This document shows positions 1 through 9,290 of a DNA stretch of 64,000 nt, piece after piece (within the stretch, counting starts at the first letter, position 1; every line of letters starts with the position of its first letter). Source of the DNA: Aspidapion aeneum. Taxonomy: Eukaryota > Arthropoda > Insecta > Coleoptera > Brentidae. Under the pieces are notes generated by a model. It did not search any database and was not told the origin of the DNA. It saw nothing but the letters and a program-made list of their open reading frames with translations. Both the position numbers and the translations under genes were made by a program. Where the stretch lies: NCBI GenBank assembly GCA_963576565.1, contig OY755042.1:97334185-97398184 (forward strand). The letters are read 5' to 3'.

Positions 1-80
1 AAGATGACTGTCAGGATCGAAGGAGGTGGAGAATAGGCGTCGGACAACGTAGAAAAACGTTCTAAACCGACATAGTAGTA
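1..80 (+). mobile_element. 3' tail of an RTE-like LINE
   Basis: The first 80 bases match the 3' end of the LINE copy at 39898-39970 and the 3' end of the minus-strand LINE at 1134-1180. All share a stretch reading as GVGRRRK, then a TTCTAAAC-GACATAGTAGTA tail. The rest of the element lies outside the window. Only the end of the coding region and the tail are visible. Confidence 0.65.
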
Positions 81-140
81 GAGTATAGTTGTTATAGTCA
101 AAAATAGTGTCCCGTGGAATAGTTGTAAAAGATTTGTTGT

Positions 141-310
141 ACCCTATACCGATTGGTAATAGATCACCGGGTGTTTGCCTCCAATTTTTTCACAAACTTT
201 AGCTTATAACTTTCGCTAAGTTAGTTTTACAGAAAAACTATTAATACATTTTTGGTTTGCAAAATCTTAAAAACCAACAAAGATATTGATTTTTTTTTAA
301 ATACAAGAAA
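141..310 (+). repeat. Dispersed repeat, uninterrupted copy
   Basis: This stretch resembles 885-1133 in the same orientation: shared blocks include GATTGG-TATGGATCAC-like, CGTGTGTTCGCCTC-like, a TTTACAGAAAAA block and AAAGATATTG followed by a T-run and AAATAC. Its end at 283-307 keeps together what the LINE at 1134-3470 separates in the other copy, so it serves as an empty-site reference. Bases 81-140 show nothing recognisable. Confidence 0.45.
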
Positions 311-339
311 ATTGTAACTTCGATTTACCTAAAAAATAA

Positions 340-855
340 ATGGATCCATGACGGATCTGATTCCTTTCTAGCTAGTCTATTAGCACGCTCTAAGTGAACT
401 GCATGGTATCAGCCTTGAAAACAGTTTCTTGTAATTATCTCAAAAACGAAAACTCCTACGAAGTTTTTGGTAATAACAAAAATTATTGACAAAAATGCGA
501 CCTACTATATTCCGAAAACAGTGTATTGATGCGATCCTTCGTTAAGAAGTTAGCATATTTTCAAAATTTAAACTGTCATTAGTATTAATGGATTTTAACC
601 AAAATTTAATCAGCTCGTCACAGTGTCGAAGACTATTTCACCTGAAAGTTTCATGAAAATCGGTGAAGCAGTTTAGGAGCTATCGTGTTACGGACAGATA
701 TACATACACACACACACACACACAGACAGACAGACATCACGACGATATTGCTAAGATAGCTCCATATATAGCCAAATAACACATTTTTGGCGTTATCTCA
801 AAAAAAAAATTTACGTCGAAAAGCCATTGCTAAGCGGGCTAGGAAAGTAAAAATT
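340..855 (-). mobile_element. Short TIR element with (GACA)n core, family B
   Basis: Reverse complement of the family seen at 47150-47570 and 62927-63430. Shared parts are a TACCTTCCTAG-like left end, a block containing GAGATAACACCGAAAATG, a microsatellite core, a CCGTAACACGATAGCTCC block and a CTAGGAAGGTA-like right end followed by a TCATGGATCCATTTATT-like segment. The inverted ends suggest a short non-autonomous DNA element, although the microsatellite followed by 'AACCGATTTTCATGAAATTT' also recalls DINE-1-like elements. No coding capacity. Confidence 0.55.
702..737. repeat. (AC)n(AGAC)n microsatellite
   Basis: A compound AC then GACA run inside the family B element; the other two copies carry shorter GT or CTGT runs at the corresponding place. 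Confidence 0.9.
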
Positions 856-884
856 GAAGAAGAAAGTTTTAGACTATCCCAAAT

Positions 885-1133
885 CGATTGGCTATGGATC
901 ACTTAATTTTAAGTCGCCGTGTGTTCGCCTCAAATTTGTATGTGTTCCGTCAAAAATTCAAGAATGCCATTTTTTCCATGTTTTTTTACAAACTTTTGCT
1001 TTTAACTTTTGCCACATCAACTTTACAGAAAAATTGTATGCGTTATGATTTGTTCGCAATAAAACAACAGTTTAATTTTCGCTCTAATAACTTTTATATC
1101 TCATGAACTAAAAAAGATATTGTTACTTTTTTA
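885..1133 (+). repeat. Dispersed repeat, copy interrupted by LINE
   Basis: Second copy of the repeat at 141-310. Its 3' end at 1120-1133 is the left target duplication of the LINE; the sequence resumes at 3471 after the insertion. ORFs starting at 854, 888 and 1120 here are not credible genes. Confidence 0.45.
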
Positions 1134-1151
1134 TATACATATTTATCGGTT

Positions 1152-3080
1152 TCACAACGTTCTACGTCTTCCGATACCCAATCTCCACTCGTTTCTGTTT
1201 GCCCATAATTCATCATCTAGGCCTCTTATTCTTATTTCACTGTCTATTCCTTCTCTCCAGCTTCTCCTTGGCCGTCCTCGTTTTCTTCGGCCAGTTGGTT
1301 TCCATTGTAGTATTTGTTTAGGTAGTCTTTCGTCATTCATTCTTTGTACATGTCCGTACCACACCATTTGTTTTGTTCTTATATCATCCACTAAAGTACG
1401 TTCACCTACTGTCATAATTTCTCTTATTCTTTGATTTGTAACTCTTTCTCTTTTTGATTTCCCTGCTGCTCTTCTCCAATAGTCCATCTCCGTAGCGGAA
1501 AGCATTTTTTCTGTTCTATCCTTGATTGGCCATACTTCTGAGCCGTATGTAATAATACTTTTTATAATGGTGTTATATATAAGCTTTTTGTTATGTTTTG
1601 ATATACTTTGGTCCCAAATTATTCCATTTAATAAAGTTATTGCTTTTCTTCCTTGTACGTTTCGATCTTTTATAGCTTTGTCTAGTGTTCCGTCAGCTGT
1701 AATTTTTAGACCTAAGTATTTATACTCATCACAGGAGTGAATTCGCTGCCCGGTATTTAAGATTAGATCCTGTTTCATTCCACCGATACACATATACTCT
1801 GTCTTATTGAGATTAACCTCTAGTCCCCACTTATTGTACTCTTCTATTAGTTTTCGTGTCATATATTCGAGGTCGTCATAATCCTGAGCCACTACTATCT
1901 GATCATCGGCGAAACATAAAGTATACAAGGTGGTTTCGTCCAACGGAATTCCCATGTTTTGGCATTTTCTCTTCCATACTTTAAGGACTTGTTCCAAGTA
2001 TATCTTGAAGAGCGTAGGCGAGATACAGCAACCTTGTTTAAGACCTTTATTTACTTGAAAGCCTTTGGTTAGTTTTGCTTTTATTTTAACTTTTGCCTTA
2101 CTATTGCGGTATAACTCTTGGATGGCCTTAATTAGTTGTGCGCTGTTTTCCAACGCTTTCCAAAGTAGATTTAGTGGTATACTATCATATGCCTTCTGCA
2201 AATCCACGTAAAGCAGATGCAGCTCTTGACCGTATGCCATTTTCTTTTCAATAACTTGGGTTATACAAAAGAGATGATCTGAAGTCGATCTACCCGCCCT
2301 GAAACCAGCTTGTTCTTCTGCCTCCATGTCTTTATATTCGCTCTCTACTTTATTTCTTATTATTTTACCGTATATTCTGCTTAGCGTACTAGTCACAGAT
2401 ATACCTCTATAATTGTCACATATATCTTTCCTTCCTTTTTTGTGTATTGTGGATATATATGACGTTTTCCACTCAGTTGGGACTACAGTTCCATTTAAAT
2501 ATTTTTGGGAAAGATTCCGTAATCTCCAAAACAGTTCTTCAGTGCCATATTTAATAAGTTCGGCTGGGATATTTCCGGGTCCGGCAGATTTACCGCTTTT
2601 TAAGGTTGTGCACACGTTTTTGACCTCAGAGATTGTGAGGGGTACTGGAGATCCCATCGTTTATATAATTATATTGTCTCTTGCGTCTTCCTTGAATTCT
2701 GCTCTATCTTCAGTTAAAAGTTTTTTAAAATGCTCATCCCATTCTTTGTCTGGTATTGGTGAAATGATATCTCTGCATGTTTCTTTTTTAATCGATCTTA
2801 TAGTTTTCCAGCTTTCGGTACTTCTCCTACCTCCTAAGTAAGAATCTATTTTCTGACACTTTTGCGTCCACGAATGATTTTTCTTATCACTGATCATTCT
2901 TCTCACCTTTGATTGCGCGATTTTGTATTCTTGTCTGCTTCTATCTGTCTTTTGGGATAAGTAGGTGTGATATAATTTCCTTTTTTCCTCTATTTCTCTC
3001 TCAATCTCAGCATCCCACCAGTATGGTTTTCTTCTTTTAGAAGTTTCTTCCACTAATCCTAGTGCTTCTTTTGCAGCTTG
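1152..3080 (-). pseudogene. LINE reverse transcriptase ORF2, one in-frame stop
   Basis: Encodes the C-terminal part of a LINE ORF2: a basic linker (WWDAEIEREIEEKRKLY) followed by a full RT domain and C-terminal tail. In the 501-residue part after the stop, RT motif A (VDLQKAYDSI) is near residue 151, motif B (GLKQGCCISPTLF) near 205, and the catalytic box FADDQ near 249. The tail has the YGHVQRM and RRKRGRPRRSW blocks usual in RTE-type and related insect LINEs. A single TAA at 2661-2663 interrupts an otherwise continuous frame; ATG at 2655-2657 is just downstream and need not be a real start. No endonuclease domain is present. The clade is my recognition: RTE-like is likely, Proto2 or Jockey possible. 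Related copies in the window are at 1-80 and 39342-39970; more distant RTE-like copies are at 30935-31160 and 33727-34850. Confidence 0.85.
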
Positions 3081-3470
3081 GTGGATGGGGTACGGGTAGA
3101 CCTCGTCAGATGTCTATCAGGGGAAATGAATCGACCCCTGCCCTCCGTAGATTCCAGGTACTCTTCGACCCGGAGAGTTAGCACCTGTATGGGGTCCCTT
3201 TCCCAGGGTTACGGGAGAAGACCACATCGATATGAAAGGCGGAGAGAATGGACCTCGGTACGGTGATCATAGCGTAGGTGGCAACCCTTTCTTTTAGGGA
3301 TAGTATAAAAGACTACTGCCTTGTAGTACCGGCGTTGGAATCGTCAAAGGCTAGGGGAAGAAAACCTCGATCAAAAATCACCTGGTCCTCCAGGTTGGGG
3401 GTTGGGGCATCAGACTAACTCTCTGATACCCGGAAAAAACGTACACTGTTAAAAAACCCAATCAAACGCC
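3081..3470 (+). mobile_element. Probable inverted LINE 5' leader
   Basis: A GC-richer block (starting near GGTGGATGGGGTACGG and containing CACCTGGTCCTCCAGG and TTGGGGGTTGGGGC) lies within the same target duplication as the minus-strand LINE. It does not continue the ORF2 frame. It resembles untranslated leaders of insect non-LTR elements in its structure-rich, GC-rich character. A 62-codon open frame at 3078-3266 has no recognisable domain. Assignment as the inverted 5' end of the same LINE is inference. Confidence 0.5.
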
Positions 3471-3484
3471 TTGTTACTTTTTTA

Positions 3485-4049
3485 AATACTAAAAAAATAA
3501 TAAAAAATCAACATTGTTCAAGAAGGTTTGACAACCCCCTGGATCCGCCACTGGTCCTGACTGATACATTATTTTTTCAATGAAACACTGCATAGTCAAA
3601 AACGCCAACAAACTATTTTTTAGGCACTCAAGGCCATTTTGAATGACTAATAAAAAAAAAGTGGGTTTTGAGTTGTATGTATGTATGTATGTAGGTAGGT
3701 ACATCACACAGTAAAAATGAAATATAGCATTCGCGTTTCCTGGCTGAAAGCGTAACTGCAACGGTTGGATCCATTTCCGTTTCCTCTTTTCGCCGTGTCG
3801 AGCGTCAGTAAGACACCAGAAAGGCAAATGTAAAAGTACACAGTCTGATTGGAATAAAGCCATATAGTAATAGTGCAATGCCGTATTTTGACAGATTTTT
3901 ATTGTAGCCTGATCCTTGTACTTTCAAAATTGTCGAACTTAAAAATTAGATGTTTATTTATCTTTGATTAGAGGCGGCAGTATTTATACCGGTTCTTATA
4001 GTAAACAGGCCTTATATTTAAAAAAAAAATACGCATGATGATCCCAAGA
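3485..4049. other. No gene recognised; short (TGTA)n run
   Basis: AT-rich sequence with a TGTA/GGTA tetranucleotide run at about 3676-3706. A 129-codon minus-strand open frame (3489-3878) has no domain and spans the microsatellite, so I do not treat it as a gene. Confidence 0.6.
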
Positions 4050-4740
4050 TTTATTTATTGTTTTTTAAAACTGATATCTACAGGAAAACATGTGTTATAT
4101 TTTGTTATTGTCAATAAAATTTCCTTTAAAATGATATGTAACATAATGAGATTAGTTTCATAATTAAAACTTTTGGACTATCCGTAAATTAAATCAATTT
4201 AAAAAAAAATAAATTAAACCATTTTTGTTACATTTTTTTACAGTTTATCTAATTTTTTCAGAAACCAAGCTTAATATAAAAAAATATATACTGTACTTTA
4301 ATATAGACAGTGAAATTCCCTCTTCAACAATGTAAAACTCGGTGGGGTTTGACTTATAACAAACTCTTCAGCGAGATCCGTAAATGGGGGTGATTTAAAA
4401 AAATCATTAAAAGAAACATGCTTTTTACACGTTTTATTCAATTTTCTTAAAAACCCAGCTCTTTATCAAAAAATGTGTTCTCTACTTCGTCATAGACCAT
4501 AACATTTCCTTTCAAACGATGTATAACAAAGTGAAAGTTATTTCATAGTAATCGCTCAAGTGGTGTCCTTAATTTTATGTAATTAATTAACATTACCAAA
4601 CTAATAATTTTTTTTTAAATATCTTCCAAACTTTTTGGCGGATAATGAAATTTGCTTTTAAACGGTGTACCATATTTTTACAGGTTTTTCAGCTTCTTAA
4701 GATAAAATATATTCCTAACTTTTCGGTGGATAATGAAAAT
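4050..4740. repeat. Degenerate tandem repeat, unit about 190 bp
   Basis: Blocks of the type TTTCCTTTNAAACGATGTATAAC recur near 4121, 4311, 4500 and 4645, each followed by a TTT-rich stretch with AAACCAAGCTT- or AAACCCAGCTC-like text. The copies are strongly diverged. From 4741 to 5147 nothing is recognised. Confidence 0.35.
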
Positions 4741-5208
4741 GACTGTCAGGAATGATTTTCTCTGTCCCTTTCGATATTTCGAGTTGGGAACATTGATATT
4801 CGGATTCAGCGGTGTCGAATTAGGGGGAAATAGTCTGTTGCCAAAAAGTAATATGAGTTGTTTCTAGATCAAAAATTGCTTTAACTAGAAACAAAGAGTA
4901 ATTGTTTTTGTAGGTTTTATGTTTATGGCAACAAGAAGAAAGAAATCATAACAAAAATTGCTTAAATAACAGCAAGAAAAGTAAGTAAACTTACAGTTTT
5001 GGTTGCCTCAATGAAAACAAACATTTTATAATTGTTTTTAAAAGTCTTATGATTAGGGCAATAAAAAAACAAATCATAAGAAAATGTTGCTCAGTCTTTC
5101 TTCAGTTACAACGCAGTTTAAGAAGTATCTAAACATTTTGAGCAAAGGTCTCGTAACTAACAATTTTGACGATATACATTTTGTTGTTTTAATATGTATT
5201 ATTTGCAA

Positions 5209-5418
5209 CATCAATATAAAACCACAAAAGTTAATATTATGCAAACACATCAAACAACACAATCGAATATGTACCGAACAATACAATTTAAAAGTAACAT
5301 TGCTAAAAAATCATTTTTATATGATGGGATATTATATTACAACAACTTAGCAGAATCAGTTAAGAATATACCAACAATCCAAAGATTTAAAACAAATATT
5401 TGGAAGAATAATTTTTAA
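5209..5418 (+). pseudogene. C-terminal remnant of LINE reverse transcriptase (CR1/Jockey-like)
   Basis: The frame from 5209 to the stop at 5416-5418 ends with KKSFLYDGILYYNNLAESVK followed by a PTIQRFKTNIWKNNF tail. This is the usual C-terminal pattern of CR1/L2/Jockey-type reverse transcriptases (KSFLYxGxxxWNxLPxxVK...SxxxFKxxL). Only about 70 residues remain and no catalytic motif is present. The overlapping open frames 5074-5286 (minus) and 5084-5350 (plus) are shadows. Family assignment is by motif memory only. Confidence 0.6.
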
Positions 5419-5546
5419 AATTATAATAACATTGCCATTAATATTTGTTTATACTTTATGATTTTTTTAACTGTTTAATGTATGTTTTGATATAATAATT
5501 ACTTCTTTTTTGTGGGGAAATAAAAAATTAATAAATTTAAAAAAAA
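5209..5546 (+). mobile_element. LINE 3' end inserted in duplication copy A
   Basis: This block is absent from copy B, where TTATTTGCAA runs directly into TGCGAAACAAG. The block carries the end of an RT ORF, a short AT-rich 3' UTR and an A-rich end (TTTAAAAAAAAGC). Length about 338 bp. No clear long target duplication; at most GCAA on both sides. Confidence 0.7.
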
Positions 5547-5926
5547 GCAAAACAAGTATTTGCCTACCCCTATTAAAAATTAAATTTGTCCCTTACTACC
5601 TTGTTGCATAATAGCTATGCTTACTGTACATATTTTCAGGTGCCTAAATTGTCGGCATTTTGATAACCTCGAGTTGTGCATGCGAAAAATATAGGTATGT
5701 GTGCTGCAGCTTTTTGCATTCATTTATCTCGAGATGCATACCAATTAGGCTTAAAGTATGATGCGCAGTAATTTCTTACCTATGAGACTGCACAGAAATA
5801 CTAAATGTTCTTTCGACAATATTTGTTATTTATTTTGAAATACCTTAGTACAGTGTCTGTATTTGAAAATGCGAATAGATAGCGCGCTCTTTTACCAAAG
5901 ACATACTTATTAACATATTAAACAGA

Positions 5927-6294
5927 GCCCTTGTAAGTAACAATTTTCACCATATTCGTTTTGTTGTTTCATATGTATTATTTGCAATGCGAAACAAGTA
6001 TTTGTCTACCCCTGTTAAAAATTAAATTTGTCACTTACTACTTGTTACATAATAGCTTTAGTGTACATATTTTCAGGTGCCTAATTTGTCGACATTTTGA
6101 TAACCTCGAGTTGTGCATGCGAAAAATATAGGTATGTGTGCTACAGCTTTTTGCATTCATTTATCGCGAGATGCATACCAATTAGGCTTAAAGTATGCTG
6201 CGCAGTAATTTCTTACCTATGAGACTGCACAGAAATACTATTACTATATGTTCTTTCGGCAATGTTTCTTATTTATTTTGCAATACCTTAGTAA
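5927..6294 (+). repeat. Tandem duplication, copy B (empty site)
   Basis: About 90% similar to copy A by eye, without the LINE insertion. Between the copies (5851-5926) lies a GAAAATGCGAATAGATAGCG segment that recurs at 6846-6880. Confidence 0.8.
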
Positions 6295-6900
6295 AGTTTT
6301 TGCAAAGTCACTTGTATAACTCCTAATACGGGGTTCTATCGATTTCATGAAATTTTGCTTTATTCTGCCCGTCAAAAGTTATCCAAATTCATATAAAATC
6401 TTCCTGGTATAATTTCAACCCATTAACGTATTAACCGGAGTTAATACGTTAATGTTTCAACCCTACCGACAGAGAAGCGGCGCGGCTCTTTGCGGTCCGA
6501 GCACAAAGTATTTGTTTTCGGACCGACCCAGCCCAGGTGGATGAACGACACCTAATTGGCAGATTTTTTTGAGATGCGCTTTTAATTGCTTTCAGGTGTT
6601 CTTTGCGGGACCCCTTTAGTCGGCAGTATGCAGAGTTAGAAAATAAATCAGTGTCGTTTCTGTAGGTATAGGAATAGAAAGTTTTATTATCTATTTTTAT
6701 TTCTTTAGTTTACGCCATAATTAAATGAAATAATTTTCATGAGTATATCTACCACCGTCCATGTCACTTTCTTTAAAGGATATGCCGATGGTCGGCTTTT
6801 ATCTTTGTTCAACTGACTTTGCAAAAACTATACACTGTCTCTTTTTGAAAATGCGAATAGATAGCGCGAGCTTTCACCAAAGACCTATACTTAATGCAAA
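6295..6900 (+). repeat. Dispersed repeat, copy 1 (paralogue at 56434-56915)
   Basis: Closely matches 56434-56915 in the same orientation, including ATACGGGGTTCTATCGATTT, CTCTTTGCGGTCCGAGC and ATATGCCGATGGTCGGCTTT. Copy 1 carries a 33-bp palindromic insertion at 6422 that copy 2 lacks. The open frame 6761-6997 lies in the repeat and has no domain. Confidence 0.8.
6413..6463. mobile_element. 33-bp perfect-palindrome insertion with 9-bp target duplication
   Basis: TTTCAACCC at 6413-6421 is repeated at 6455-6463. Between them are ATTAACGTATTAAC (6422-6435), loop CGGA, the exact reverse complement (6440-6453) and one G. The paralogue near 56544 has one TTTCAACCC and no insert. This looks like a minimal foldback insertion. 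Confidence 0.75.
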
Positions 6901-7063
6901 ACTTGCAACGCACAAGACGCTAGCCCTACCAAGTCCACTTTGGCTCCCTGACTTCCGCATGCGCAGATCTACGAATGCTATTTACCTCATATATTAGAAT
7001 AGATGAACAGGGTGATTTTCACTTGAATGATTCTAACCACATGAAAAAAGAAAGTTTCAAAAA

Positions 7064-7447
7064 CTTAACCTCATGAAACCTAATCAAATCTAACCGAACC
7101 GAACCGAACCAAAGCAAACTGAAACAATAGTTTTTTTCAAAAAAAAACTTTCCTGTTTTCCTACCCGGGATCCTAGAGGATGTGAATCCGAACCGGACCG
7201 AACCGAACCGAACCGAACCGAACCTATCCATACCCAACTAAACCTAATTAGCAGTGTTGTAGTTTAGTTTGGTTAGGTTAGGTTTGGTTCGGTTTAGTTA
7301 GGTTCGGTTCGGTTCGATTCGGTTCGGATTCACATCCTCTAGGATCCCGGGTAGGAAGTCAGGAAAGTTTTTTTTTTTTAATTATTGGTTTAGTTTGCTT
7401 TGGTTCGGTTCGGTTAGATTTGATTAGGTTTCGTTAGGTTAGGTTTT
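7064..7447. repeat. Foldback element with ACCGA/TCGGT pentanucleotide arms
   Basis: The left arm (about 7064-7255) and right arm (about 7256-7447) are inverted copies. Both contain AACCTAATCAAATCTAACC, runs of ACCGA, and ATCCTAGAGGATGTGAATCC (itself partly palindromic) next to CCCGGG. The 72-codon frame 7019-7237 is only translated pentanucleotide repeat. Confidence 0.8.
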
Positions 7448-8911
7448 TCAGGGCAGGCTGCGTTGTAAAGCTTCAGCCCCAAAGAGACGATGTACCTGAT
7501 ATTTCATAATTATGTAAGAACATAACACTTAGGAAAACTTTCTTGAACAAAACATGACATCAATGTTTTTTGATATCGTGGAAAGTACAAAATTATGTTT
7601 TAAAAAGTTTTTCTGGCTGACACGCAATGTTCGTGTCACAACAAAAAGCAATTTATCATGGCTTTTAAGAGTTTATGGGTTGATATGTGGTGGTAGAAAA
7701 AATCAGTGATGTCTATTTATACTAAACTGGATAGGCCAAGACACCCACGCAAAGGGATGCAAAAATATTGAGAAGTTTTTGTTGAGAGAGCACGCTACGC
7801 AGATTATAAATAACCTTTTTCTTTCTTATTCTACCTACTGATTAAATTTTGCTATGACTTTATCATTAACCCGCTTACTCATTAGCAAGCAAACTGATAC
7901 TGTATCAATATTCGCTAGTTTGGACGATGGTTCGTGGCTCGAAGCGTGCTCGCGAACCTAGTGTGTAACGACCGAATATTGATATAGCATCAGTTACTGT
8001 ACTGGCTCGCTTACAGGGTCCGCTTGCGAATATTTACGCTGCTCTAGCAGACGTCAGACGTCAGGGGGCGCCGAAAGGCGCCTCTTACATTAATTTTAAA
8101 CATGGGGGGGGGGGGCGCCAAACTTTAACCTTGCCCCGGGCGCATGAAACTATCACTACGCAGCTGAAAAAAGACGCTGCTTTTAGGGCTATAAAATTAA
8201 TTTTACATGCTGCAAAGCCAGTTCCATTTTTGTATTTTCATTGCCAAAACCACACTGAGAAACAATCAAATTAAGACATCAGTTTTGCGTTTATATCCAT
8301 CAAAGAAATATCGGCAATAAAATAACACAATTTTTTTTTCGAATATTGCATTCTCTCTTTATACATTTGTTTGATTCCAAAACATAATATTTTCTAGAAT
8401 ATATCTAAAAAACTCCTAGCTTCAAGGGGGAGGGGGCTCGGGCCTCCCCTTATACACGCCACTGATTTTATGTATCTGTTCCTCAAATGATGAGTATCTG
8501 GTCGGACTTTATTAATAAGAAAAATTAACGTTTACTTAAAATTTATTGTGAACCATGTGGGAATTCACAAACCTTGCTGATTCTAATTTTAAAATATAAT
8601 TTGTTAAATTTAATTGACTTTAATATGTTTTGTGCCCATTTGAACTTCCCTTATTGACTTATGGACGCGTTCCCGAAATGATTTTTTATAAAGATAACAA
8701 AATTAAGTCAGAATTTAAGAAAATTATATTCTTCAAGATTACATTAGATTACATTTTTTTTTGTTTGTGTAATTTCTTTTCTATTTTAAAAATTGTTTTT
8801 TTCAAGACAAATAAAAAACCTAATTTGAAAAATCTTTCTTTCTTTTAAGTCAAGTCATCTTGCTTTTAGTGAAGATATTTTTAAGAAAATAGGTTTTTCA
8901 GATTTTATATA
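7448..8911. other. No gene; small inverted repeat and G-run
   Basis: An imperfect inverted repeat pairs about 7881-7917 with 7972-8012 (shared core GTATCAATATTCG and its complement). A G12 run sits at about 8105-8116 followed by GGGCGCC-type sequence often seen at the ends of insect DNA elements. The open frame 8630-8848 is not credible. Confidence 0.5.
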
Positions 8912-9290
8912 CAGGGTGTACCAGACCACCCGTCCCCCCTTTTAAAACCTAGGGAAAAAGTTTATTTAATGATCCAAAAAATTACTTGAGTACAACTTTG
9001 GGAGTCCACCGGAAGTGGCCTATTTAGGCGTGAAGTCCGTTTTTCAAATTGCCCATATATTTAAAAAAATAATGACGTTTAAGAAAAAAATGTTTCTAAT
9101 AAAAGGTACGTATTTTCTTGCGTAGAATCCGAAAACGGACTTTAGACCTGAATAGGCTACTTCCGGTCGGCGCCGGAATCTAAAAATACCACTTATTGAA
9201 CGAGCGTACTTGATATGGCTATAATCATTTTTTAGATCATTGAAAAAATCCATCCCCTAGGTTTTAAAAGTGTACATTAAAAAAAACAAA
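8912..9290. mobile_element. Palindromic MITE, ACAGGGTGT end
   Basis: Arms 8912-9035 and 9125-9290 are inverted copies: AAAACCTAGGG near 8946 pairs with CCCTAGGTTTT near 9255, and GGAAGTGGCC near 9010 with GGCTACTTCC near 9156. The left end is ATACAGGGTGTACCA, a start shared by many insect palindromic MITEs. No coding capacity. Confidence 0.75.

Larger units (their letters stand above)
1134..3470 (-). mobile_element. RTE-like LINE insertion with 5' inversion and 14-bp target duplication
   Basis: The insertion is bounded by an identical 14-bp duplication TTGTTACTTTTTTA at 1120-1133 and 3471-3484. The 3' end lies at 1134 and the reverse transcriptase reads leftwards. The element is 5' truncated near 3080, inside the linker ahead of the RT domain, so the endonuclease is missing. 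Between 3081 and 3470 lies GC-richer sequence that looks like a LINE 5' leader in the opposite orientation. That arrangement is what twin priming produces. The inversion is inferred; the duplication is seen directly. Confidence 0.75.
5148..5850 (+). repeat. Tandem duplication, copy A (interrupted)
   Basis: Copy A consists of 5148-5208 and 5547-5850, separated by a LINE 3' end. Copy B at 5927-6294 holds the same sequence uninterrupted. The shared part includes GATAACCTCGAGTTGTGCAT and GAGATGCATACCAATTAGG. Without the LINE the offset between copies is about 440 bp. Confidence 0.8.

Noticed and set aside
7019..7237. Frame encoding RFGSVRFGSV repeats, resembling an FMRFamide-type repeat protein
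   Set aside because: It is the reverse reading of ACCGA pentanucleotide repeats inside a foldback element, with no signal peptide or cleavage-site pattern.
7256..7290. TTAGG telomeric repeats
   Set aside because: Only two adjacent GGTTA-type units within an inverted-repeat element; no array.
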